Positions 42,688-50,118 of a stretch of 64,000 nucleotides of DNA are shown here, one piece after another. Position 1 is the first letter of the stretch; each line of letters begins with the position of its first letter. The notes under the pieces were generated by a model. It searched no databases and was not told where the DNA came from. It saw only the letters and a list, made by a program, of their open reading frames with translations. The position numbers were made by a program, and so were the translations under genes. Source of the DNA: SIG603 sp964370115 (GTDB lineage Bacteria; Bacillota; Clostridia; Oscillospirales; Acutalibacteraceae); assembly GCA_964370115.1 (NCBI GenBank), contig CAYJIA010000005.1, positions 1 to 64,000 on the forward strand, read 5' to 3'.

Positions 42688-43313
42688 TAATCGGAGCCTC
42701 GCCACTTAAGGACGGTTCTGTGTTTAAAGAATTTAATCCAAGTGATTTTTATGTAATCTGTGCCGACGGTGGCTATGACACCGCCTTAAAATATGGAATT
42801 ACTCCAGATTATATAGTAGGAGACTTTGACTCAATATCAGAAAGTGCGAATACTGACAATATACAAACTAAGGTTTTACCATCGCAAAAAGATTTGACCG
42901 ACACCATGTATGCAACTCTTTTAGGCCTTAAACTAGAACTTAAATACTTTGTTTTTGTAGGTTGTAGCGGAGGCGAGCGGCACGACCATACCATAGCAAA
43001 TTATAATGTTATGCTTCATGCCGTAAAAAAAGGTGCCGTAGCAATTATGGCAGACGATATATCCAAATCATTTTTGCTATACGACAGTAAACTCACTATT
43101 ACCGACCAAAAGGACTGCATGGTATCCGTGTTTCCGTTCTTTTCTAGCTCTTGCAATGTGACTTATAAGGGACTTAAATACCCTATGTATAATGGCGACT
43201 TGCAAAGTGGCGATGTGCTTATGGGTATAAGCAACGAAATAATATCGAATGTGGCTCAAATTCAAGTCCACGCTGGATATGCACTTATTATAGTTTATAA
43301 TAATAAACTTTAA
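42663..43313 (+). CDS. thiN: Thiamine diphosphokinase
   Basis: This enzyme transfers pyrophosphate from ATP to thiamine to make thiamine diphosphate, the cofactor of enzymes such as the nifJ product. The 216-residue protein has ICADGGYDTALKYGITPDYIVGDFDS and a downstream TDTMYATLLGL segment, the family signatures, and GCSGGERHDHTIANYNVM. It overlaps the end of rsgA by 25 bases. A structured terminator follows at 43324. Confidence 0.93.
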   Translation: MAEFKKCMIIGASPLKDGSVFKEFNPSDFYVICADGGYDTALKYGITPDYIVGDFDSISESANTDNIQTKVLPSQKDLTDTMYATLLGLKLELKYFVFVGCSGGERHDHTIANYNVMLHAVKKGAVAIMADDISKSFLLYDSKLTITDQKDCMVSVFPFFSSSCNVTYKGLKYPMYNGDLQSGDVLMGISNEIISNVAQIQVHAGYALIIVYNNKL

Positions 43314-43323
43314 CAAAAAATAA

Positions 43324-43388
43324 AACTCCGCATAGTATATTGTATAAGCGCTTAAATCTTATACTTTTCTCTGTGGAGTTGTTTTTTT
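43324..43388 (+). terminator. Branched terminator after thiN
   Basis: AACTCC (43324-43329) pairs with GGAGTT (43375-43380), with a second nested stem AGTATA/TATACT and an AAGCGCTT palindrome in the loop, followed by seven T. The T run ends at the ATG of the next small gene, so the element might act as an attenuator for it. Confidence 0.6.
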
Positions 43389-43562
43389 ATGTTTTGTAAT
43401 TTTAAAAAAGGCCATTTGTTTAAAAACTGCTGTTCTCTTGGTTATAATGCCATAGCCTTTGGCGTGGGTCTCATCGCAGGATTTTTAATCCCTCCAAGCG
43501 TTCTACTGTTCTTTTCTGCCGTGATTATAACTGCACTTGGAATAGCTGTAACTTGTAAATAG
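43389..43562 (+). CDS. Small cysteine-containing membrane protein, unknown function
   Basis: This reading frame of 57 residues begins MFCNFKKGHLFKNCC and continues with one or two hydrophobic helices (GVGLIAGFLIPPSVLLFFSAVIITALGI) ending in AVTCK. GGAG lies 10 bases ahead of the ATG, inside the 3' arm of the preceding terminator. Codon use is like that of the neighbours. Its position between thiN and the spoVM-like gene may mean a link with sporulation, but no family is recognised. Confidence 0.6.
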   Translation: MFCNFKKGHLFKNCCSLGYNAIAFGVGLIAGFLIPPSVLLFFSAVIITALGIAVTCK

Positions 43563-43608
43563 GCACAAATAACAAATTTCAAATTTGGTAGAATGGAGTA
43601 ATTTTACT

Positions 43609-43695
43609 ATGAAAGTAGTAGTGTTTAAAGCAAAAGGCTTTCTAGCCTATATTCTTAGAAAGAAGTTTAAAATTAAAAAGTTAGAAAATACATAA
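43609..43695 (+). CDS. spoVM: Stage V sporulation protein M (SpoVM)-like micro-protein
   Basis: This 28-residue amphipathic peptide (MKVVVFKAKGFLAYILRK...) resembles clostridial SpoVM, which recognises the convex forespore membrane and recruits SpoIVA for coat assembly. The length, the MKVVV start, the FLAYILR helix and the final IKK fit the family (26 residues in B. subtilis). AATGGAG lies 9 bases before the ATG. In Bacillus, spoVM also lies just after the prpC-prkC-rsgA-rpe-thiN run, and here its partner spoIVA is 2 kb downstream, so synteny supports the call. A perfect hairpin with a T run follows at 43726. Confidence 0.75.
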   Translation: MKVVVFKAKGFLAYILRKKFKIKKLENT

Positions 43696-43725
43696 TTTCC
43701 AAGCAAAGGGTTTGTGTAAACCTCA

Positions 43726-43757
43726 CTGGCGACCAATGGTCGCCAGTTAATTTTTTT
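43726..43757 (+). terminator. Intrinsic terminator of the spoVM-like gene
   Basis: CTGGCGACC pairs perfectly with GGTCGCCAG around AAT, followed by TTAATTTTTTT. It starts 31 bases after the spoVM-like stop codon and forms the beginning of the repeat array. Confidence 0.85.
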
Positions 43758-43833
43758 ACAAATTATAAATCACGCCGCAGGGCAAGGGCTCTGCTCTTGC
43801 CTTGGGGTTTGTGGAAACCTTGTAGGCGAACAC

Positions 43834-43933
43834 NNNNNNNNNNNNNNNNNNNNNNNNNNNNNNNNNNNNNNNNNNNNNNNNNNNNNNNNNNNNNNNNNNN
43901 NNNNNNNNNNNNNNNNNNNNNNNNNNNNNNNNN
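43834..43933. other. Assembly gap of 100 N
   Basis: Exactly 100 unknown bases interrupt the tandem repeat; this is the standard placeholder for a gap of unknown size, so one or more repeat units are probably missing. Confidence 0.98.
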
Positions 43934-44213
43934 GGGTTTGTGGAAACCTTGTAGGCGAACACACAGGTTCGCCCCTACACAATAATTTAATGTTTTCCGT
44001 TGTAGGGGCGGTCATCGGCCGCCAGTTAAGTTTTTCACAAATTATAAATCACGCCGTAGGGCAAGGGCTCTGCTCTTGCCTTGGGGTTTGTGGAAACCTT
44101 GTAGGCGAACACACAGGTTCGCCCCTACACAATAATTTGATTTTTTGTGGTAGGGGCGGTCATCGGCCGCCAGTTAAGTTTTTCACAAAATTTTAAATTA
44201 GTCATTTTGTTTT

Positions 44214-44243
44214 GCATAAATTAATTCTCTCTATCATATAAGT
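44214..44243 (+). promoter_or_regulatory. Candidate sigma-E promoter of the SPOCS-LysM gene
   Basis: GCATAAATT and CATATAAGT, 12 bases apart, resemble the -35 and -10 of sigma-E (mother-cell) promoters. The predicted start near 44250 falls just before the AAAAGGAGAGG ribosome site. The match is imperfect. Confidence 0.35.
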
Positions 44244-44271
44244 TAAGCAAGAAATAAAAGGAGAGGATTAC

Positions 44272-45792
44272 ATGCAAACTAAACTTGAACAAGCAAAGTA
44301 TGAATACTTTGAAAATGTCTTTTGTGAATCTTTTGAGTGTCCTATTGATATTGAATACTCTTTACCCGATTATTGCCCCGATATCCAAAAAATATTAAAA
44401 TGCAATGCCTATGCGCAGATTAGCTCATACTCTTTTAGCACAGACCGTCTAATTTGTGAGGGCAATATGTGTCTTTACATTCAGTATGTAGACGAAAAAA
44501 CTGGCAATATTAGAGTGTGTGAAATCAATAAAGAATATTCTCTTGCAAGAGATATAAACTTTACGGCAGAAAAATTTATCGGCAAGGTAAAGGCAAGTGC
44601 CGGACATATAGTATGCAGGGCTATAAATGCACGAAAACTTGATATCCACGTTCCTGTTATATTAGATGCAAAAGTGACAGCACATAAGTCAGAGATGATA
44701 AGTTATGACATTAATAATCTAGAAAAGAAAACAGATTTAATAGATGTCACAAGTGCCGTGGCAAATATAACACAACAGTTTGTCCTTGAAAATGAATTTA
44801 ACCTTACACATTCTAATCCACCAATTGAATCAATTTTAAGGCGTACTGCATCTGTAAGCTCTTTAAGAGTAAGCTGTGCCACGGGCAAGGTAGTACTCGA
44901 TGGAAATATCGATATATGCATAATGTATCGCAGCTTTTCCGATCAAATGTCTGTAGAAAAGTTATCTTATAGCCTCCCGTTTTCTCAAGCAGTGGAGATA
45001 GCAGGCGTCCAAAGTGAATATATCGCCCATGCAAGCATTGACGTCGGTGAGTTTATAGTTCAAGTAAAAGAAGACTCAATGGGTGAATACACCATTTGTC
45101 AGATATTTATTAAACTATTTGCAGGGATTTCTTGTTATAAAAAGACCGAACTCGCAGTGATTTGCGATGCTTACTCCACTGATTTTGACAGCAAACTATC
45201 TTTTTCAAACGTTTGTTTTGTTAACTTAGAGGAGGATATAAGAGAGAAGATTAATCAAAAGAAAAATCTGTTTTTAGCCGATGACGAAGTAGAAAAAATA
45301 CTTGATATTTGGTGTGATAATGTAAATGTTACCACGCATAGTGAAAAAACCAAGATGAACTTTAGATTTAAATATGATATTAATTTATTATATGTAGGAA
45401 AGTCAAATCAAGTGTATTATATTTCAAAATGCTTTGATTTTTCTGTCAGTCGTGAATTTAATGAAGTGGCTCAAAGAAAAGGCGAAACCACTGCACGAGT
45501 TGAAATACGTGATTTTAGAATTGTTGATGCAAATAACATTGAAGTAAACTGCGAGGGCAATGTAGAAATTAAATTTTTTACCGAATACAGCAAAAATATC
45601 TTGACAGATGCCGTTTTAAGTGACAAAACAAGTAATTTCAATAACGGTAGGGTATGTGTATATTATAGCAAAAAAGGCGAAGAACTTTGGGAAATAGGCA
45701 AAAAATACAAGGCATCTTTACAGAGTATCAGTGAAATAAATAACTTGACCGACGACGTTTACTCAGGCGGTGGTGCTTTAGTTATATTTTAA
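44272..45792 (+). CDS. SPOCS (DUF3794) repeat protein with C-terminal LysM domain
   Basis: This 506-residue protein resembles clostridial spore-coat-associated SPOCS-LysM proteins. Two or more SPOCS/DUF3794 units are seen (about 30-130, 190-290 and 320-440), with typical phrases such as FECPIDIEYSLPDYCPDIQKILKCNA at the start. The last 50 residues, GEELWEIGKKYKASLQSISEINNL, form a LysM-like peptidoglycan-binding domain. There is no signal peptide, as expected for a protein made in the mother cell and placed on the forespore surface. It lies 80 bases ahead of spoIVA. Confidence 0.85.
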   Translation: MQTKLEQAKYEYFENVFCESFECPIDIEYSLPDYCPDIQKILKCNAYAQISSYSFSTDRLICEGNMCLYIQYVDEKTGNIRVCEINKEYSLARDINFTAEKFIGKVKASAGHIVCRAINARKLDIHVPVILDAKVTAHKSEMISYDINNLEKKTDLIDVTSAVANITQQFVLENEFNLTHSNPPIESILRRTASVSSLRVSCATGKVVLDGNIDICIMYRSFSDQMSVEKLSYSLPFSQAVEIAGVQSEYIAHASIDVGEFIVQVKEDSMGEYTICQIFIKLFAGISCYKKTELAVICDAYSTDFDSKLSFSNVCFVNLEEDIREKINQKKNLFLADDEVEKILDIWCDNVNVTTHSEKTKMNFRFKYDINLLYVGKSNQVYYISKCFDFSVSREFNEVAQRKGETTARVEIRDFRIVDANNIEVNCEGNVEIKFFTEYSKNILTDAVLSDKTSNFNNGRVCVYYSKKGEELWEIGKKYKASLQSISEINNLTDDVYSGGGALVIF

Positions 45793-45872
45793 TTTTTAAA
45801 ATGTAGGCTTACTACATTAATATAGATAAATTTAACTTTAAAAATTTTCGGTACAAAAAGAAAGGAGCCATT

Positions 45873-47339
45873 ATGGACATATACAAAGACATTTACACTA
45901 GAACTAATGGGGAAATCTATATTGGTGTGGTAGGCCCGGTTAGAAGCGGAAAATCTACGTTTATTAAAAAATTTATGGACACCATAGTTATCCCTAATAT
46001 ACCCGATATCGCCCAACGCGAAAGGGCAAATGACGAACTCCCACAATCAGCATCTGGCAGAACTATTATGACCACAGAGCCAAAATTTATACCCGAGCAG
46101 GCGGTTACTGTGACTATAGAGGAATCTGCAAGTTTTGAAGTGCGCATGATAGACTGCGTAGGTTATATAGTGCCAAGCGCCATAGGTTATATCGAAGAAG
46201 ACCAGCCACGAATGGTAAAAACTCCGTGGTTTGAAGAGGCAATACCATTTAATATGGCAGCAGAACTCGGCACAAAAAAAGTTATTACAGAGCATTCTAC
46301 AATAGGGCTTATGATAACAACAGACGGAAGCATCACCGACATCCCCCGTGAGGAATACGAAGAGGCGGAGGAAAGGGTTATTGCAGAGCTTACAGAGACA
46401 GGCAAACCATATGTAATGCTTTTAAACTGTGTATATCCACAGTCTGAGTCGTCTAAGCTTTTAGCAGAGCAAATGAGTGAAAAATACGGTGTGCCGGTAC
46501 TCCCTGTAAACTGTATAGACATTACAGAAGAAGATATAAAAAATATTTTAGCAAAAATACTACTTGAATTCCCTGTAAGTGAAATAAGCTATGACTTACC
46601 GCCTTGGGTTTTAGGTCTTGACAACGACCACTGGCTGAAAACTTCAATTTTAACACAAATAAAAAAATGCTCCTGTATAGAAAAAGTGCGCGAAGTAAGG
46701 GGCGTTATGGAAAAAGTCAGCGAATGTGAATTTATAAGCGCTGTAAGCCTAGAGGAAATAAAACTTGGAAGCGGTATGTCATTTGCTAAAATACTCCTTG
46801 ACTCTTCGCTATTTTTTAAGGTACTCGGCGAAAAAACAGGCATTGAACTTGATGATGAAAGTTCACTTTATACCCATCTTATGGAAATGGCGAAAATAAA
46901 AGAGCAGTTTTCAAAGCTTCAAAATGCCTACGATGACGTAATGAACTATGGCTATGGCGTTGTAATGCCCGATATCGACGAGCTTTCTTTGGAAGAACCC
47001 GAGATAATAAAGCAAAACGGTAAATACGGTGTAAGGCTAAAGGCAACGGCTCCGTCTATACATATGATGAAGACAAATATTTACACCGAAATTACTCCTG
47101 TAGTCGGCTCAGAACAGCAGTCTGAGGAAATGGTATCTTCTTTAATGTCGGAGTTTGAAGACAGCCCTATAGGAATTTGGCAGTCAAATATATTTGGAAA
47201 ATCTCTTCATGAGCTCGTAAATGAGGGTATGCACACAAAACTTAATAAAATGCCAGACGACGCCAGAGAAAAGGTGAGGGAGACCGTCGAAAGAGTAATC
47301 AACGAAGGTTGCAGCGGTTTGATTTGCATTATTATTTAA
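45873..47339 (+). CDS. spoIVA: Stage IV sporulation protein A
   Basis: SpoIVA is an ATPase that polymerises around the forespore to form the coat basement layer, anchored by SpoVM. The 488-residue protein starts MDIYKDIYTRTNGEIYIGVVGPVRSGKSTF, with the Walker A GPVRSGKS. The sensor-like region RMIDCVGYIVPSAIGY and the C-terminal GCSGLICIII needed for localisation are present. The length agrees with the family (about 490). GAAAGGAG precedes the ATG. Confidence 0.97.
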   Translation: MDIYKDIYTRTNGEIYIGVVGPVRSGKSTFIKKFMDTIVIPNIPDIAQRERANDELPQSASGRTIMTTEPKFIPEQAVTVTIEESASFEVRMIDCVGYIVPSAIGYIEEDQPRMVKTPWFEEAIPFNMAAELGTKKVITEHSTIGLMITTDGSITDIPREEYEEAEERVIAELTETGKPYVMLLNCVYPQSESSKLLAEQMSEKYGVPVLPVNCIDITEEDIKNILAKILLEFPVSEISYDLPPWVLGLDNDHWLKTSILTQIKKCSCIEKVREVRGVMEKVSECEFISAVSLEEIKLGSGMSFAKILLDSSLFFKVLGEKTGIELDDESSLYTHLMEMAKIKEQFSKLQNAYDDVMNYGYGVVMPDIDELSLEEPEIIKQNGKYGVRLKATAPSIHMMKTNIYTEITPVVGSEQQSEEMVSSLMSEFEDSPIGIWQSNIFGKSLHELVNEGMHTKLNKMPDDAREKVRETVERVINEGCSGLICIII

Positions 47340-47350
47340 GTCTACACAAA

Positions 47351-47377
47351 TTGTAGGGCAAGGGCTCTGCTCTTGCT
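47351..47377. repeat. Isolated copy of the GGCAAG hairpin
   Basis: TGTAGGGCAAGGGCTCTGCT continues into CTTGC and is the same hairpin that heads each unit of the 150-bp array at 43.7-44.2 kb. It stands 12 bases after the spoIVA stop. Confidence 0.7.
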
Positions 47378-47390
47378 GAGGGATATCAAA

Positions 47391-47415
47391 CGGAGCGACG
47401 CAGTATGTCGCTCCG
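47391..47415 (+). terminator. Hairpin after spoIVA, possible terminator
   Basis: CGGAGCGAC pairs perfectly with GTCGCTCCG around a 7-base loop; only a weak T-rich tail follows. The core is like that of the hairpins at 3299 and 12281. Confidence 0.5.
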
Positions 47416-47441
47416 TATTTATAATATAAGGGAGGATTGCC

Positions 47442-47720
47442 ATGCAAAAAGTTGACGACGTTATTAAAATCACCTCTATAAATCCAATTGTAACCCAAAG
47501 TGATACCATAGACGAGGAAAAAGAGATACTTAGTCACGGATTTAAACTAAGCTTTGAAATTTTCCAGATAACTCTTTGCGTTTTACTTCTTTTGAGTCTC
47601 TTTGTAATAAAAGAGTTTGTACCTGAGCTTATAGACGAGCTTGAAAAAGTGTATAATGATCAAATACTAGACACAGTCTTTGTAAGTGAAAGCGAGTTAA
47701 GGATAATTGATGAACACTAA
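47442..47720 (+). CDS. Small single-span membrane protein of unknown function
   Basis: This 92-residue protein has a polar N-terminal half, one hydrophobic helix (about residues 43-58, FEIFQITLCVLLLLSLFVI) and an acidic C-terminal segment of about 34 residues. No family is recognised. A GGGAGG ribosome site precedes the ATG, and its end overlaps the next gene, a small M50 protease, by 11 bases. The pair recalls spoIVFA-spoIVFB in position and topology (an inhibitory membrane partner next to the protease), but the protein is far smaller than SpoIVFA and lacks its LytM domain, so that role is a hypothesis. Confidence 0.65.
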   Translation: MQKVDDVIKITSINPIVTQSDTIDEEKEILSHGFKLSFEIFQITLCVLLLLSLFVIKEFVPELIDELEKVYNDQILDTVFVSESELRIIDEH

Positions 47721-48282
47721 AATACATATAAAAAAGAAAAATTTTCACATTGAAATTAGTTTTTGTTTTTTAGCATTACTATGCTTTTTATTTATAATAG
47801 ATAAAAATTTTAACTTGCTGTTCTCATTGCTTGCTATTTTAATTCACGAGATATCACATTTAATCATGATGTATGCGTTTGGCGAAAAAACGCCTAAAAT
47901 TAGCTTTTGTGCTTTTGAATTAAGGCTTGGCATGAATACATCCTATCTACCAAATCATAAGCGTTTTTTTATATCCCTTGCAGGTCCTTTGTCAAATATT
48001 TTAATGTATATTACATTTTTTAATATTAATAATGACTTTGCAAATGTGAATTTGATATACGGCTGTTTTCAACTGCTTCCAATTTACTCACTTGACGGGC
48101 AAAATATTTTATCCGCAGTAAAACTGCCACCAAAAATTCTTAAGATAATCTCTATATTTTTTTGCTTTTTGCTGTCTAGCTTAGGATTTTACATACTTAT
48201 GGTGAGCAAATATAATTTTTCGATACTAATAATTAGTTTGCTTCTAATGTACTATGCAATTTTCAAGTCAGATGAAGCTTAA
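47710..48282 (+). CDS. Minimal site-2 (M50) membrane protease, SpoIVFB-like
   Basis: This 190-residue polytopic membrane protein carries the zinc motif in LIHEISHLIMM and the third ligand in LLPIYSLDGQNIL, with about six hydrophobic segments. It lacks the C-terminal CBS domain of B. subtilis SpoIVFB (288 residues). The location next to spoIVA and a small membrane protein suggests a sporulation role such as pro-sigma-K processing; this is inferred. ATG 47710 is preferred over TTG 47707, with AAGG 7 bases ahead. Confidence 0.8.
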   Translation: MNTKIHIKKKNFHIEISFCFLALLCFLFIIDKNFNLLFSLLAILIHEISHLIMMYAFGEKTPKISFCAFELRLGMNTSYLPNHKRFFISLAGPLSNILMYITFFNINNDFANVNLIYGCFQLLPIYSLDGQNILSAVKLPPKILKIISIFFCFLLSSLGFYILMVSKYNFSILIISLLLMYYAIFKSDEA

Positions 48283-48357
48283 ATAGATAATTAATCGTTA
48301 ACTTATTATATGCGTTTTAGTGGTATTGCTATATTTGTTTTATATGATAATTCTTCG

Positions 48358-48387
48358 TTGACTTTTATTGTCGGAAAATAGTATAAT
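48358..48387 (+). promoter_or_regulatory. Promoter of the YczE-like gene
   Basis: TTGACT and TATAAT are separated by 18 bp. The predicted start near 48394 gives a leader of about 30 bases. Confidence 0.65.
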
Positions 48388-48424
48388 TTCATAGGATTTT
48401 AAAATTTAAGGAGTAAATAAATAT

Positions 48425-49060
48425 ATGAAACTTGATGCTAGAATGGCAAAAAGAATTTGCATGAGCTTTATCGGCGTAATTTTAATGGGATTTTGTATTG
48501 CAATTTATAATAAAGTACTGTTTGGTACAGACCCTTTTACAACCTTTGTAATGGGGCTTACAGGTATTTCTGGATTTAGCTTTGGTATTACACAGCTTGC
48601 AATTAATTTAATTGTCATAATCTTAGGGCTTTTCTTTGGAAGAAGTTATATTGGTATTGGCACAGTGGCAAACATGGTAGGCGTTGGTTTTTGCGCAGAC
48701 TTCTTTACATATTTATACAATATATTTCTTGAGGACCCAAATAATCTGATAGTTAAGTCTGTAATGTTTCTAGGCGCACTTATAATCCACAGTTTTGCTT
48801 GCTCTATATTCTTTACTGCAAAACTTGGTGTTGGCCCTTATGACGTTTTAAGCTTTATGCTCACCGATAGAACAAAGCTAAATTTCTCGGTTTGTAGAAT
48901 TATTACTGATGTAACCTTTGTTATAGCAGGTTTCTTCTTAGGCGGTGTAGTCGGCGTAGGTACTGTTCTTACAGCACTTTGCATGGGTCCTACAATAGGC
49001 TTTTTCAATAAAATATTCTCAGAGCCTTTCTTAAACGGTAAAAAAGAAAAAGCAGCATAG
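48425..49060 (+). CDS. YczE/YyaS/YitT-like membrane protein
   Basis: This 211-residue integral membrane protein has about five hydrophobic helices and the conserved phrases FCIAIYNKVLFGTDPFTTF, FFTAKLGVGPYDVLSFML and GVGTVLTALCMGPTIGFF, which place it in the YczE/YyaS family. It is probably a transporter-like or small membrane facilitator; the function is not known. ATTTAAGGAG precedes the ATG. It is monocistronic, with a terminator at 49066. Confidence 0.82.
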   Translation: MKLDARMAKRICMSFIGVILMGFCIAIYNKVLFGTDPFTTFVMGLTGISGFSFGITQLAINLIVIILGLFFGRSYIGIGTVANMVGVGFCADFFTYLYNIFLEDPNNLIVKSVMFLGALIIHSFACSIFFTAKLGVGPYDVLSFMLTDRTKLNFSVCRIITDVTFVIAGFFLGGVVGVGTVLTALCMGPTIGFFNKIFSEPFLNGKKEKAA

Positions 49061-49065
49061 TTTTT

Positions 49066-49092
49066 AAAGCACCTCATTTGAGGTGCTTTTTT
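49066..49092 (+). terminator. Terminator of the YczE-like gene
   Basis: AAAGCACCTCA pairs with TGAGGTGCTTT and is followed by a T run. Its second half is duplicated at 49365-49396 (see the direct repeat). Confidence 0.9.
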
Positions 49093-49396
49093 CATTTGTC
49101 AAAAAAACCAGTAGAAAAAATGCCACACAAAAAGGGAGGTATAAAGAAACTTTTTTTATCACAAAAAGTTTCCTCTTTTGCCCCTTAGTCAGTGGCAAAA
49201 TTCACCTTCAAAAAAGCTCTTCTAAGGATAAGATTTCGTTTTCTGCGGAAAACGCCTCAGGGCGCTGCCCTAAGTACCCGAAATTTTTTGTAAAAAATTT
49301 AGTAAAACTTTTATCTTTTGTCAAAACAGCTAAGTGCTATACCTTTTGGGTCGTCTACACGCATCTCATTTGAGGTGCTTTTTTCATTTGTCAAAA
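49073..49396. repeat. 32-bp direct repeats flanking structured repeat copy 3
   Basis: The same 32 bases (CTCATTTGAGGTGCTTTT... ending CATTTGTCAAAA) occur at 49073-49104 and 49365-49396. They bracket 260 bases that include repeat copy 3. The left copy is the end of the terminator; the right copy supplies the TTGTCA -35 box of the next operon. Confidence 0.9.
49146..49312 (-). repeat. Five-hairpin intergenic repeat, copy 3
   Basis: Read on the minus strand it begins AAGTTTTAC. H1 is AAATTTTTT/AAAAAATTT, H2 CTTAGGGC/GCCCTGAG, H3 GCGTTTTC/GAAAACGA, H4 TTTTGCC/GGGGCAAAA with an enlarged loop and H5 GAAACTTTTT/AAAAAAGTTTC. It is the only copy opposite in direction to the gene before it, and the only one bounded by direct repeats. 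Confidence 0.85.
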
Positions 49397-49416
49397 TATA
49401 ATATTCATGCTATAAT
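49388..49416 (+). promoter_or_regulatory. Sigma-A promoter of the response-regulator gene
   Basis: TTGTCA and TATAAT have a 17-bp spacer. The -35 box lies within the right copy of the 32-bp direct repeat. Confidence 0.75.
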
Positions 49417-49446
49417 TCGTATATTAAATTTCTGGAGATGTGTCAC

Positions 49447-50118
49447 ATGTATAAAATTTTAATAGTAGAAGACGATGAGCTAATAGCACAGAGTATAAAA
49501 GAACACCTTGTAAACTGTGATTATAATGCCCAAATCGCAACTGATTTCAAAAATATAATAAAGTCGGTAAATGAGTTTTCACCACAGCTTATCTTAATGG
49601 ATATAAATTTACCCTATAAAACGGGGTATTACCACTGTATGCAAATTAGAAATTTTTCTGATGTTCCCATTGTGTTTATATCTTCTGCCTCTGATAATAT
49701 GAATATAATTATGGCAATGGACATGGGTGGAGACGACTTTATATCAAAGCCATTTTCACTTGATGTATTAAGCGCTAAAATTACTGCTGTACTAAGGCGC
49801 ACTTACACAAAGGGACAGGACTTAAATATTTTAGAGCATAAGTCCATTATCCTGAATTTAAGTGATTTTTCACTTGCTTATAAGGACAATATTGAAATTT
49901 TATCTAAAAATGAATTTAAAATCCTGCAAATTCTCTTTGAAAATGCGGGTAAAGTAGTAAGTCGTGACAATATGATACTAAAACTTTGGAACAGCGAAAG
50001 ATTTATAGACGACAACACACTCACTGTAAATATAACAAGAATCAGAAGGCGCCTTGAAGCCATAGGCCTTTACGACTTTATAAAGACCAAAAAGGGCGTT
50101 GGATATATAGTAGAATAA
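49447..50118 (+). CDS. OmpR-family response regulator, Bce-type module
   Basis: The 223-residue protein has a receiver domain (about 1-115) with the phospho-acceptor Asp in ILMDINLPYKTGY, acidic residues EDDELI and the conserved Lys in FISKPFS. A winged-helix DNA-binding domain (about 130-222) follows, with LSKNEFKILQILFENAGKVVSRDNMILKLW and TVNITRIRRRLE. With the kinase, ATPase and permease downstream it is a BceR-like regulator of antimicrobial-peptide resistance. ATG 49447 is preferred over 49438 because GGAG abuts the latter. It is separated from its kinase by the satD-DUF3307 pair. Confidence 0.93.
   Translation: MYKILIVEDDELIAQSIKEHLVNCDYNAQIATDFKNIIKSVNEFSPQLILMDINLPYKTGYYHCMQIRNFSDVPIVFISSASDNMNIIMAMDMGGDDFISKPFSLDVLSAKITAVLRRTYTKGQDLNILEHKSIILNLSDFSLAYKDNIEILSKNEFKILQILFENAGKVVSRDNMILKLWNSERFIDDNTLTVNITRIRRRLEAIGLYDFIKTKKGVGYIVE

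Larger units (their letters stand above)
43708..44194. repeat. 150-bp tandem repeat array of GC-rich hairpins, broken by an assembly gap
   Basis: Units with a period of 150 bp (for example GGGTTTGTGGAAACC at 43934 and 44084) contain three hairpins each. These are GGCAAGGGC/GCTCTTGCC, GTAGGCGAAC/GTTCGCCCCTAC and GGCGG/CCGCC followed by AGTTAAGTTTTT. The first unit is shorter and lacks the middle hairpin. The GGCAAG-type hairpin recurs at 47351-47377. No credible coding sequence is present; frames through the repeat encode Cys/Gly-rich junk. The copy number is unknown because the gap falls inside. Confidence 0.85.

Noticed and set aside
43708..44194. Possible CRISPR array
   Set aside because: The repeat unit is about 150 bp, has internal hairpins and no unique spacers; no cas genes are present.
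43990..44196. 68-codon frame rich in Cys and Gly within the tandem array
   Set aside because: It is translated from repeat hairpins; such frames appear wherever this type of repeat occurs and are not conserved proteins.
49083..49373. 96-codon frame downstream of the YczE-like gene
   Set aside because: It runs through structured repeat copy 3 in the antisense direction and has no ribosome site.
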